A stretch of DNA of 64,000 bases from Acidobacteriota bacterium (GTDB taxonomy: Bacteria > Acidobacteriota > Terriglobia > Bryobacterales > Bryobacteraceae): assembly GCA_014584705.1 (NCBI GenBank), contig JACTMJ010000031.1:62001-126000 (forward strand), in the 5' to 3' direction. This document shows, piece after piece, positions 51,871-59,640 of this stretch (positions are counted from its first letter, which is position 1; every line of letters begins with the position of its first letter). The notes under the pieces were generated by a model, which worked only from the letters and a program-made list of their open reading frames with translations, did not search any database and was not told the DNA's origin. A program made the position numbers and the translations under genes.

Positions 51871-53829
51871 ATGAAGACGCTCCTGTTTGCGCTCCTGCTC
51901 GCATCGCCGCTTCTGCCGGCCCAGCCGGTCGCTCCTGCTCCGGCGGACGAAGCGGCATTCCATCGGATGCTCGAAGCCCGCGAAGATATCCACGCGCGGA
52001 TCTTGAAAGAGGCGCGGGAAATTACGGAGAATGCCGCCGCCGAACTCGCCTCTCCCGCCCGCTGGGAAAGTGTGCGCGCGCGCAGGCTTCAGGAAATGCG
52101 GGATATGCTCGGCCTTCTGCCCTGGCCCGCCCGGACGCCGCTCAACGTGAAGGTCACGGGCATCCTCGACAAGGGCGATTACACGATCGAGAAAATTGCC
52201 TTTGAGAGCATGCCCCGCATCTATGTCACGGGAAATCTCTATCTACCCAAGAGCCGTACGAAGCCCCTCCCGGCGGTCATCTACGTGTGCGGTCACGCTT
52301 ATTCCCCTCACGGCGACAAGACCGCCTATCAGCGCCACGGTATTTCCCTGGCCAGGAACGGCTACGCCGCGTTCATTCTCGATTCGATACAGATCGCGGA
52401 GACCTTCGCGCTGCACCACGGCGTTTTCAACCAGGAGATGTGGGATTGGTATTCGCGCGGCTATACGCCCGCCGGGGTGGAAGTCTGGAACGCCATGCGC
52501 GCGCTCGATTACCTGGAGACCCGTCCGGAAATCGACGCCGGCCGCTTCGCCATCACCGGGCGTTCCGGCGGCGCGGCGATGAGCTGGTTCACCGCCGCCG
52601 TGGACCCTCGCATTCGGGTGGCGATTCCCGTCATGGGCATCAGCACGAACGCCGCCAACGTCGAAGCGGGCACGCAGTTGGGCCACTGCGACTGCATGTT
52701 CTGCATCAACTTCTACAAGCAGGATATGCTCCACCAGGGCGGGCTGATCGCCCCGCGTCCGCTGCTGATGGTGCACGGCGTGAAAGACACCCTGTTCCCC
52801 GTGAAAGGTTACACCGAGTTCGAGCGCGTAGTGGGCAATCTCTACCAGGGATACGGGCGGCAGGATCACTTCAAGAACATCGTCGTCGATACCGCCCACG
52901 CGGATTCCGACTTTCTTCGGGAGCAGGCGATCCACTGGCTGGACAAACACTTGATGGGCATACCGCCCCGCCGGCTGGACATGGACTATAGCAACGCGCC
53001 GCCGGAGGAACTTTCCGTTTTCGGCGGTGCGCCGCCGGCGGATGCGCAAAACTTCCGCATTCACGAAACCTTCACCAGCCACGGGCCTCTCGGACAATTC
53101 GAAAGCCCGGCGGCTTGGAAAGAGCGGAGTTCGGCTCTGCTCGCCACTCTGCGGAGCCTGCTGCCCCCAACGAAAGATTCCTTCGTGCCGAAAACCGATC
53201 TGCGAAAGCCCTCGAAGGCGGCCGGTAAGTTGCCGGCCATCCTCTACATCGCCTCCAACGGCGAGGACGAGCGTTACCAGGCGCGCCTCCTGCGCGGTGC
53301 CGAGTCTCGCGGTGAGACGGTGCGCATGGTGGTATGGCCGCGCGGCATCGGGGAGATTCCCTTCAGCCGCGATACGGAACGCAACTTCCTGCGGGATGCC
53401 ATGCTGATTGGCGAAACGCTCGATTCGCTGCGCCTGCGCGACGTTCGGGCCGCGCTCGGGGCTCTGAAAGCCATGCCCGAAGTGGACGCCGCGCGTATCA
53501 CCGTCGTGGGCCGCGGAGTCTCCGGCATCCTCGGGCTCTATGCCGCAATCCTCGACCCCGCCGTGCTCCAGGTCCTGCTGCTCGATCCGCCCGAGAGCCA
53601 CCGCGAGGGGCCCGTCTTCCTGAACATCTTACGGCATACGGATCTTCCGGAAGCCGCCGCCCTGCTGGCACCCCGCCGCCTGCTCTTTTACGGGCACATG
53701 CCACCCGCCTACTCACACACGGAGCGCCTCTTCCGTTTGCAGGGGGCCGCGGACCGCATCTCCGTGGCAATGAACATCGGGTACGTCGCGGAGGGGAACT
53801 ACGGTTACGGGATGGCCTCCGGCGATTGA
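51871..53829 (+). CDS. Acetylxylan-esterase-like alpha/beta hydrolase, secreted
   Basis: This protein of about 652 residues has a signal peptide (LFALLLASPLLPAQP). An alpha/beta hydrolase core begins at AVIYVCGHAYSPHGDK. The nucleophile elbow GRSGGAAMSW holds the Ser, MVHGVKDTLFP the Asp and DTAHADSDF the His. This is the pattern of AXE1/cephalosporin-C deacetylase relatives found in soil acidobacteria. The C-terminal part (about 430-652) has a second degraded alpha/beta fold (ITVVGRGVSGILGLYAAIL) with Gly-Arg-Gly-Val-Ser in place of a normal elbow. There is no ribosome binding site; the gene may be leaderless. It is followed by an aldehyde dehydrogenase 51 bases on. The substrate is inferred, not known. 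Confidence 0.8.
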   Translation: MKTLLFALLLASPLLPAQPVAPAPADEAAFHRMLEAREDIHARILKEAREITENAAAELASPARWESVRARRLQEMRDMLGLLPWPARTPLNVKVTGILDKGDYTIEKIAFESMPRIYVTGNLYLPKSRTKPLPAVIYVCGHAYSPHGDKTAYQRHGISLARNGYAAFILDSIQIAETFALHHGVFNQEMWDWYSRGYTPAGVEVWNAMRALDYLETRPEIDAGRFAITGRSGGAAMSWFTAAVDPRIRVAIPVMGISTNAANVEAGTQLGHCDCMFCINFYKQDMLHQGGLIAPRPLLMVHGVKDTLFPVKGYTEFERVVGNLYQGYGRQDHFKNIVVDTAHADSDFLREQAIHWLDKHLMGIPPRRLDMDYSNAPPEELSVFGGAPPADAQNFRIHETFTSHGPLGQFESPAAWKERSSALLATLRSLLPPTKDSFVPKTDLRKPSKAAGKLPAILYIASNGEDERYQARLLRGAESRGETVRMVVWPRGIGEIPFSRDTERNFLRDAMLIGETLDSLRLRDVRAALGALKAMPEVDAARITVVGRGVSGILGLYAAILDPAVLQVLLLDPPESHREGPVFLNILRHTDLPEAAALLAPRRLLFYGHMPPAYSHTERLFRLQGAADRISVAMNIGYVAEGNYGYGMASGD

Positions 53830-53880
53830 CTCCCGATAGACTGCTAGGAAAGCACGGATCATCGAAGGAGCCAACAGAAC

Positions 53881-55314
53881 ATGGAGAAGTTCCAGAACCT
53901 CATTGCCGGTGAGTGGACGGATTCCGGCGAGTTTCAAGCGAACCGGAATCCCTCCGATCTTGACGACGTGGTGGGGGAGTATGCGCGTGCCGACGCCGCC
54001 GCCGCGCAGACTGCAATCGAAGCGGCGGCCGACGCCTTCCCCGCCTGGTCCGTTTCTTCCATCCAGCAGCGGGCCGATATCCTCGACAAGGTCGGCACGG
54101 CCATCCTCGCCCGCAAGGAGGAGCTTGGCCGCTTGCTCGCTCGCGAGGAAGGGAAGACTCTACCTGAGGCGATCGGAGAAGCGGGCCGGGCCGGCCAGAT
54201 ATTCAAATTCTTCGCGGGAGAGGCCCTGCGCCTTCATGGCGAGAAAATTTCCTCCGTGCGGCCAGGCGTTGACGTGGAAATCACGCGGGACCCGGTGGGG
54301 GTAGTGGGCATCATCACTCCCTGGAATTTCCCGATTGCGATTCCCGCCTGGAAGATCGCCCCCGCGCTCGCCTTCGGCAATTGTGTCGTTTTCAAGCCGG
54401 CCGATCTCGTGCCGGGTTGTGCTTGGGCGATCGCCGACCTGCTGCACCAGGCCGGCATCCCGAAAGGCGTGTTCAATCTCGTGATGGGTCGCGGCTCCGT
54501 GGTGGGAGAAGCTATCGTCGCCTCCCGTAAGATTGACGCGATCTCCTTCACCGGTTCCGTGGCGACGGGCCGCAAGATTGCCGTTCGCTGCGCCGAAATG
54601 GGCCGGAAACTGCAACTGGAGATGGGCGGAAAGAATCCGCTGCTCGTGCTTGACGATGCGGACCTCAGCGTGGCTGTAAACGCCGCGATCAACGGAGCCT
54701 ATTTCTCCACCGGCCAGCGATGCACCGCGTCCAGCCGCCTCATTGTCACGGAGGGCATTCACGACGCCTTCGTGGCGGCAATGAAGGAGGCCACCACGCG
54801 GTTGGTCGTGGGCGATGCGCTGAAACCGGAAACGCAAATCGGCCCTGTCGTCGACGATTCCCAGTTGCGCCAGGACCTCTTCTATACGGATCTTGCAAAA
54901 CGGGAGAGTGCGGAAGTGGTCGGCGGACGCTTGCTGTCGAGAGAGACGAAGGGCTTTTACCTGGAGCCTGCGCTGTTCCTGAACACAAACAACGGCATGC
55001 GCATCAACCGGGAAGAAATTTTCGGGCCAAGTGCCAGCGTCATCCGGGTGAAAGATTACGACGAAGCACTGGCCGTAGCCAACGACACCGAGTTTGGTCT
55101 TTGCGCCGGAATCTGCACCCAGTCCCTCCGGCACGCCAGCCATTTCCAACGTCACGCCGAGGCGGGCATGGTGATGGTGAACCTGCCAACCGCGGGCGTG
55201 GACTACCATGTTCCCTTTGGCGGCAGGAAGGCGTCCAGCTACGGACCTCGTGAGCAAGGCAGTTTCGCGCGAGAGTTCTATACGACGGTGAAAACAACTT
55301 ACATTGCGCCTTAG
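53881..55314 (+). CDS. NAD(P)-dependent aldehyde dehydrogenase (semialdehyde type)
   Basis: This 477-residue enzyme oxidises an aldehyde to an acid. The cofactor region is GVVGIITPWNFPIAIPAWK, then ISFTGSVATGRKIA. The general-base Glu is in LQLEMGGKNPL and the nucleophile Cys in STGQRCTASSRL. REEIFGPSASVI and VPFGGRKASSYGPREQGSFA follow. The overall sequence is closest, from memory, to alpha-ketoglutaric-semialdehyde or succinate-semialdehyde dehydrogenases of bacterial sugar-acid pathways. AAGGAG lies about 9 bases upstream. The last codons (TYIAP and stop) lie in the first unit of a tandem repeat that is repeated twice more after the gene. Confidence 0.92.
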   Translation: MEKFQNLIAGEWTDSGEFQANRNPSDLDDVVGEYARADAAAAQTAIEAAADAFPAWSVSSIQQRADILDKVGTAILARKEELGRLLAREEGKTLPEAIGEAGRAGQIFKFFAGEALRLHGEKISSVRPGVDVEITRDPVGVVGIITPWNFPIAIPAWKIAPALAFGNCVVFKPADLVPGCAWAIADLLHQAGIPKGVFNLVMGRGSVVGEAIVASRKIDAISFTGSVATGRKIAVRCAEMGRKLQLEMGGKNPLLVLDDADLSVAVNAAINGAYFSTGQRCTASSRLIVTEGIHDAFVAAMKEATTRLVVGDALKPETQIGPVVDDSQLRQDLFYTDLAKRESAEVVGGRLLSRETKGFYLEPALFLNTNNGMRINREEIFGPSASVIRVKDYDEALAVANDTEFGLCAGICTQSLRHASHFQRHAEAGMVMVNLPTAGVDYHVPFGGRKASSYGPREQGSFAREFYTTVKTTYIAP

Positions 55315-55409
55315 AGCAGGCGCATTCCGGTCGCTTGCTTACATTGCGCCTTAGAGCAGGCGCATTCCGGTTCCTTGCTTACATTGCGCCTTAGAGTAGG
55401 CGCATTCCC
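55298..55409 (+). repeat. 40-bp tandem repeat, three hairpin units, across the aldehyde dehydrogenase stop codon
   Basis: Units start at 55298, 55338 and 55378, the last one slightly shortened. Each holds TGCGCCT and AGGCGCA around a 6-base loop (55305-55324, 55345-55364, 55385-55404). The stop codon TAG lies in the loop of unit 1 and is copied into the other units. Units 1 and 2 differ by two bases and unit 3 by one base in the loop (TAGAGT). The array looks like a stepwise duplication of the gene's end and could act as a triple terminator or mRNA stabiliser. Confidence 0.9.
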
Positions 55410-55417
55410 AATCCGAA

Positions 55418-55699
55418 TTACGCGCGCTCGCTCGCTTCGTCGGAAACGGCGCGGATGCCGGCCGAGGCCAGAACCCGGCGTGCCCTTGCGTAATCTTCGC
55501 GGCTCACCAGAATGATGGCTGCTTCCGCAACCGGGCGTCCCGCGCGAAACGATGCGGACTCGCGGTCAATTCGAATGCAGGAGAGGCCGGAATCGCGCAT
55601 CAGGTCTTCAATTTGCCGCGCTTCGATTTCGGAAGCGCAGTGGGCAAGAATCGGGTGGGAACTGGGAACGGTCGGGAAGCGGTCTGCGAGAGGGGCCAT
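55418..55699 (-). CDS. Small DUF2007-like protein
   Basis: This 93-residue protein looks like a small ferredoxin-like fold: [31 protein letters not shown], then a strand with [22 protein letters not shown]. The pattern EAxxIxxxLxxxGI...V...DxxxAxxLL is that of DUF2007 (putative signal-transducing protein). The function is unknown. ATG 55699 is taken; AGGAGG lies rather far (12 bases) upstream, and the frame extends to 55792. It is antisense to the leader of the PhyH gene, and its 3' end lies 8 bases from the tandem repeat. Confidence 0.6.
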   Translation of the reverse strand: MAPLADRFPTVPSSHPILAHCASEIEARQIEDLMRDSGLSCIRIDRESASFRAGRPVAEAAIILVSREDYARARRVLASAGIRAVSDEASERA

Positions 55700-55830
55700 C
55701 AGGATGCTGGACCTCCTCTTTCTTCGATGTTGCGTCCGGCGTGTGCGTTTCGCGAAAAGCGGCGTCCGTCGTGGGCGTGCTGTCGCATACACTGGTTCTC
55801 AACACAATATTACTCGGAGGAGCGAACGGC

Positions 55831-56697
55831 ATGCCGCATGATCTGTCCCGTGTCCACAGACCCATAGGCACCCTGTTTCCGGAATCGGTATCGGAGGAGT
55901 CCTGCAAGCTGTCAGAGGAACAGCTCGAGCATTTCCGCGAGCAAGGGTACGTGGTGGGAATCCGCCTCTGCGAGGGTCGGCAGGTGGACGCCCTGCGGGA
56001 GGCGCTTGCGCGCTTGGCCGACACCGCTCATCCCGGTCATGGGCTTTTCCATGAGTATCACTCGAACGAATCCACCAATCCAGACACCGTCCTGTTCCAC
56101 GCGCTCGGCGCATGGCGTATTGAGGAAGCCTTCCACGATCTACTGTGGAATCCTGCTTTTTTGATTCCAGCGTCTCAAATCCTGGGTGGATCTGTTCGCT
56201 TTTGGCACGATCAGTTATTTTCGAAGCCCGCGAAGCATGGCGGCGTCGTGGCTTGGCATCAGGATTACTCATATTGGACCCGAACCGTTCCCGTCGCCCA
56301 CCTCACCTGCTGGCTCGCACTCGACGACAGCACCGTAGAGAACGGCTGCCTGCAATACGTGCCGGGCAGCCATCGCTGGAACCTGCTCCCCATCACCGGG
56401 TTGGCCGGGAACATGGAGGAGATCATGACCGTGCTTAGCGACGAGCAGAAGGCGGCATTCCGCCCTGTGCCGATTGAATTGAAGAAAGGCGAGTGCGCAA
56501 TCCATCACTCCCTTCTCGTGCACGGCTCCTATGAGAACCGCTCGAACCGGCCTCGCAGGGCTACTGTAATCAATGTTTTCCGTGATGGCGTGCAGTCCGC
56601 GAGAGACGACGAACCCCTGGAGGGAGTGCCCCCGATACCGGCCGGCGAGGCGATGAGAGGGCAGTTCTTCCCCTTGCTTTACGAAACGAACCGCTAG
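55831..56697 (+). CDS. Phytanoyl-CoA-dioxygenase (PhyH) family 2OG-Fe(II) oxygenase
   Basis: This 288-residue protein has the PhyH layout. [16 protein letters not shown] opens it. [30 protein letters not shown] gives the HxD pair (WHQD), [26 protein letters not shown] follows, and the distal His lies in [22 protein letters not shown] with the Arg for 2-oxoglutarate. Such enzymes hydroxylate fatty acyl or small molecules. GGAGG 9 bases upstream fixes the start. Its last 14 bases and stop codon are duplicated just after the gene. Confidence 0.9.
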   Translation: MPHDLSRVHRPIGTLFPESVSEESCKLSEEQLEHFREQGYVVGIRLCEGRQVDALREALARLADTAHPGHGLFHEYHSNESTNPDTVLFHALGAWRIEEAFHDLLWNPAFLIPASQILGGSVRFWHDQLFSKPAKHGGVVAWHQDYSYWTRTVPVAHLTCWLALDDSTVENGCLQYVPGSHRWNLLPITGLAGNMEEIMTVLSDEQKAAFRPVPIELKKGECAIHHSLLVHGSYENRSNRPRRATVINVFRDGVQSARDDEPLEGVPPIPAGEAMRGQFFPLLYETNR

Positions 56698-56717
56698 CTT
56701 TGCGAAACGAACCGCTG
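56676..56717 (+). repeat. 21-bp tandem duplication across the PhyH stop codon
   Basis: The unit GCTTTACGAAACGAACCGCTA (56676-56696) is repeated at 56697-56717 with 2 differences. The TAG stop begins at the end of unit 1, so unit 2 is a non-coding copy of the last codons. Confidence 0.85.
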
Positions 56718-57135
56718 GCTGGAAGTGGGCTTTCGCCGCCATACGAAAAGTACTTGCCCGAGGAGCGATACCCGCTTCGTGTACTGCACGCCCGCCCTTC
56801 GGAAATGATACAACTGGATAAAACTCAAAATTGACCCCATTCTCTACTTCACTGGCCGGATTTCGGGTGTGAATTGACCTTCGTTGCGGAAAACCGGGAA
56901 TCTGCGACATCTCTACGGGTGAGCATCCGCAAAGTATTAAAACCGTTAGCCTTATTTGCTGTCGCAGGGTGCCGGGCAAGACATTGCGCTTCTACCGCCA
57001 GCCGAGGTCGTGCGCATCGAGAGGATCGCGACTCATGGTACAGGAGTACTGGGTCGTAACATTATGCGCTTCTTTTCATATTTCGAGCTTATCTAGGGGA
57101 ATCAACTGGCATACTGGTTATGCGGAGAGATCGGG
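56718..57135. other. AT-rich intergenic region before an ORFan
   Basis: This stretch of about 420 bases between the PhyH gene and the gene at 57136 holds no credible frame. AATTGACC occurs twice, at 56829-56836 and 56872-56879, 43 bases apart. Its composition is lower in GC than its neighbours. No insertion-sequence end, tRNA or CRISPR repeat was recognised. The promoter of the next gene must be near its 3' end. Confidence 0.5.
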
Positions 57136-57570
57136 ATGAAGGTCAGCACCTTTTACGACCTCGGACTTCCTAGTATCGGCCACATTTCCTTGAAGGAGAT
57201 GTCCGAGCACCGGAACCCCATGGTCGTGGCGATCGCCAAGTTTCTTGAGCTAAAGGGCAAGTACCTGCCGGAAGACCGCTTCGACGTAAAGCTGCTGCTA
57301 CACTTGGCGGGCTTTGTCGAGCCGATGGGCGGCGGCAAACGCTACGATTTCACCAAGATTCGCATCGGGCTCGGCGGAGGCTCTCCGAGCTTCCGGCCAA
57401 CGCAGCAGGGTACCACCAGCAGCACTCAGAACAATCCGTGGCAGATCGCGTTCCTGCGCGAGCGCTCCCGCGCGGTGGAAGCGATTGCCGTGAAGCGTCT
57501 GGGTATGTCGGAAGGCAAGCGGGCGCTGCCTCAAATGCTGAGTCAGAACCACATCTTTTCGTTGGATTAA
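57136..57570 (+). CDS. Hypothetical protein of unknown function
   Basis: This is a 144-residue soluble protein. The first 80 residues look folded: DLGLPSIGHISLKEMSEHRN, then FDVKLLLHLAGFVEPMGGGK. The middle is Gly/Ser/Thr-rich with RPTQQGTTSSTQNN and likely flexible; the last 40 are helical (FLRERSRAVEAIAVKRLGM). No family is recognised and there is no signal peptide. GGAG 8 bases upstream supports the start. It follows a long AT-rich non-coding region and stands alone. Confidence 0.6.
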   Translation: MKVSTFYDLGLPSIGHISLKEMSEHRNPMVVAIAKFLELKGKYLPEDRFDVKLLLHLAGFVEPMGGGKRYDFTKIRIGLGGGSPSFRPTQQGTTSSTQNNPWQIAFLRERSRAVEAIAVKRLGMSEGKRALPQMLSQNHIFSLD

Positions 57571-57663
57571 CGCACCCGCCGGTTGCGCGGCTGCCCTGCT
57601 TCGCTGAATGCTCCCCAACAACCCAGGCTCGCGGTTCGTTGCCGTCGCATTCGGCTGGCCACG

Positions 57664-58293
57664 CTAACGTTTCGGGGCGGAAGCCTCGAGGAAGGCTCGG
57701 AAGCGCTCCGGGCTGTAGCCGGTGTTCGTCCCGAGGGTGGCCACTCGCTGGGAACGCAACAGTCCGCCCTTCCCGTCAAGAACGAAGAAATGGGGGAATC
57801 CACGCACGGGCGGATACTTCGAGAGGGCTTCCGCATTCTGATTCTCGTCGCTGAAGTTCACCTTCACTAAGAGGAAGTTCTTCCGCCTCAGTTCCGTGAT
57901 CGCCGGTTGTTCTTCAAAAAAACGGTCCAGAATCTTGCAGTACGGGCACCACGTTCCGCCTACTTCGAGCAGTACGTGCTTCCCTTCGCGGTTCGCCGCA
58001 GTCACGGCGGCCCGAATATCCGCGGCAGCGTCGCGGCGAGGGTCAAATTGGAGCACCTCGCCGGATCCTCCGGTGGGAGTGCGAACTCCCACGCCGGGTG
58101 CCCCCAGGGTCTGCCCGCGCACCGCCTCCGGTACGCGTTCGAAATCGTCTTCACCCAGCACCACCACGCCGCCGGACGTCTCGGCCCGCTTTTCAGATGG
58201 CTGTGGCGTGGCGACGGGCGGCAGGCTCATTGCCACGCACACGATGGCCGCCATCGCGCGCCAGTTTCGGCCGATTGTCGGGATGACCGGCAT
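57664..58293 (-). CDS. Thioredoxin-like protein, exported
   Basis: This protein of 209 residues has a signal sequence (NWRAMAAIVCVAMSLPPV) and a thioredoxin fold. LLEVGGTWCPYCKILDRFF carries the CxxC active site and GFPHFFVLDGKG the cis-Pro. Relatives are periplasmic thioredoxins that protect or reduce disulphides. GGAGA is 4-5 bases upstream of ATG 58293; the longer frame to 58674 is ignored because it overlaps nuoH. It follows the Complex I genes on the same strand with a gap of about 160 bases and might share their transcript. Confidence 0.85.
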   Translation of the reverse strand: MPVIPTIGRNWRAMAAIVCVAMSLPPVATPQPSEKRAETSGGVVVLGEDDFERVPEAVRGQTLGAPGVGVRTPTGGSGEVLQFDPRRDAAADIRAAVTAANREGKHVLLEVGGTWCPYCKILDRFFEEQPAITELRRKNFLLVKVNFSDENQNAEALSKYPPVRGFPHFFVLDGKGGLLRSQRVATLGTNTGYSPERFRAFLEASAPKR

Positions 58294-58451
58294 GACTTCT
58301 CCAGTGTAGGGCGACACTAGCCGGATCCGAGCCAATCCCTGGGACTGCTTGCCGAATTCCGGCGTGGTACGCCCGCGGTTTGTCCCTGGTTTGCCCCGGT
58401 ATCCGTCGGCCCCCCGGTATTCGTATGCCGAGCGCTTCGGTCGCTCGCCCC

Positions 58452-59630
58452 TCAGCCCCTGGCAACTCCGACGACCGCGTGAACCAGAAGCATCAGCATC
58501 CCCAATGGAATCAGGTAATGCCAGCCGAAGTTCATCAGTTGATCGTAACGGAGGCGGGGAAAGGTGCCGCGAATCCAGATCATGGAATAGATCAGCAGGC
58601 TGAGCTTGAAGAAGAACCAGAAGGGTCCGGCGAGCGATGCGGCCACCGGCGGCACCAGGAACAGCGCCGCGCACACAATCAGAAAAAGACCCACCGCGAG
58701 CAGCACGAATCGTTGATGCAATAGCTTTAGCCTTCGCACGAGATACAGCGAACCGATCCCGGAGACTCCAAATACCGTAACCGGGACTCCTACATTCAGG
58801 GGGCCTTCAAGAAACGCCACGCTGGCGAAGGGGCGCAGCCATCCGCCGAAGAACAGCGTCACCGCCACCCCGGCGACGACGCACATCGCGGCGTATTCGG
58901 CGAGGAAGAAGAGCGCCCAGCGAAAGCCGCTGTACTCGGTCATATATCCGGCGACGAGTTCGGATTCCGCTTCCGGGAGGTCAAACGGCGCGCGGTTCGT
59001 TTCCGCGGTGGAGGCAATGAAATAGATCATGAAAGAGACGATCATCAGGCCGTAGTTGTCGAATACGCCCCACAACTGCTGTTGCTGCTGCCTCTCGACC
59101 GCGGCCACCATGCTGAGAGACCCCGCAGCCATGACGCCGCCAAGCAGCCCGAGCGCCAGAGCTACTTCGTAGCTCACAAGCTGGGCGGCGCTGCGGAGCG
59201 ACCCGAGCAGGGAATAGTGCGAATTCGAGCTCCACCCGCCCAGGATGACGCCGATAATTCCCACGGAAGACATCGCGGCAACGGCGAGAACGCCCACATT
59301 CACATCGGCCACCACGATCCCCGCCCCAAAGGGAATGAACCCCAGCGCGGCCAGCGCCGTGATGGCGGCGATCACGGGTGCAATCCAGAAGATCCGCCTG
59401 TCGGCCTCGTCCGGGATGGTGTCTTCCTTGAGCAGAAGTTTGAGCGCGTCGGCGATGGGCTGCAGAAATCCGTGCGGGCCGGTGCGCATCGGGCCGAGCC
59501 GCGTCTGCATATCGGCGAGCACCTTGCGCTCCACCAGCACCAGGTACCCCGCCACCAGCGGGAAGAGCGCGATGATTGCGGCACCGGTGAGCAGCGGCAC
59601 GAAGTAGGGATGCGCCATGATTTCACCCAT
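58452..59630 (-). CDS. nuoH: NADH-quinone oxidoreductase subunit H
   Basis: This 392-residue membrane subunit lines the quinone site of Complex I. Family segments are LVERKVLADMQTRLGPMRTGPHGFLQPIADALKLLLKED near the N-terminus (the conserved loop at the Q site), ETNRAPFDLPEAESELVAGYMTEYSG and WIRGTFPRLRYDQLM. ATG 59630 has AGGAGA 6 bases upstream. The stop of nuoN lies 11 bases upstream. In most bacteria nuoH sits between nuoG and nuoI; here it is placed after nuoN. Confidence 0.95.
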   Translation of the reverse strand: MGEIMAHPYFVPLLTGAAIIALFPLVAGYLVLVERKVLADMQTRLGPMRTGPHGFLQPIADALKLLLKEDTIPDEADRRIFWIAPVIAAITALAALGFIPFGAGIVVADVNVGVLAVAAMSSVGIIGVILGGWSSNSHYSLLGSLRSAAQLVSYEVALALGLLGGVMAAGSLSMVAAVERQQQQQLWGVFDNYGLMIVSFMIYFIASTAETNRAPFDLPEAESELVAGYMTEYSGFRWALFFLAEYAAMCVVAGVAVTLFFGGWLRPFASVAFLEGPLNVGVPVTVFGVSGIGSLYLVRRLKLLHQRFVLLAVGLFLIVCAALFLVPPVAASLAGPFWFFFKLSLLIYSMIWIRGTFPRLRYDQLMNFGWHYLIPLGMLMLLVHAVVGVARG

Positions 59631-59640
59631 CGAGATTCTC

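Noticed and set aside
52243-53601. A 452-codon minus-strand frame
   Set aside because: Antisense to the acetylxylan-esterase-like gene, which has a full catalytic triad and signal peptide.
55298-55409. CRISPR-like array
   Set aside because: The units are directly adjacent copies of 40 bases with no variable spacers and include coding sequence of the upstream gene. No cas genes are present.
56829-56879. Insertion-sequence end at the AATTGACC boxes
   Set aside because: The two boxes are in direct and not inverted orientation, no transposase frame lies between or beside them, and no target-site duplication was found.
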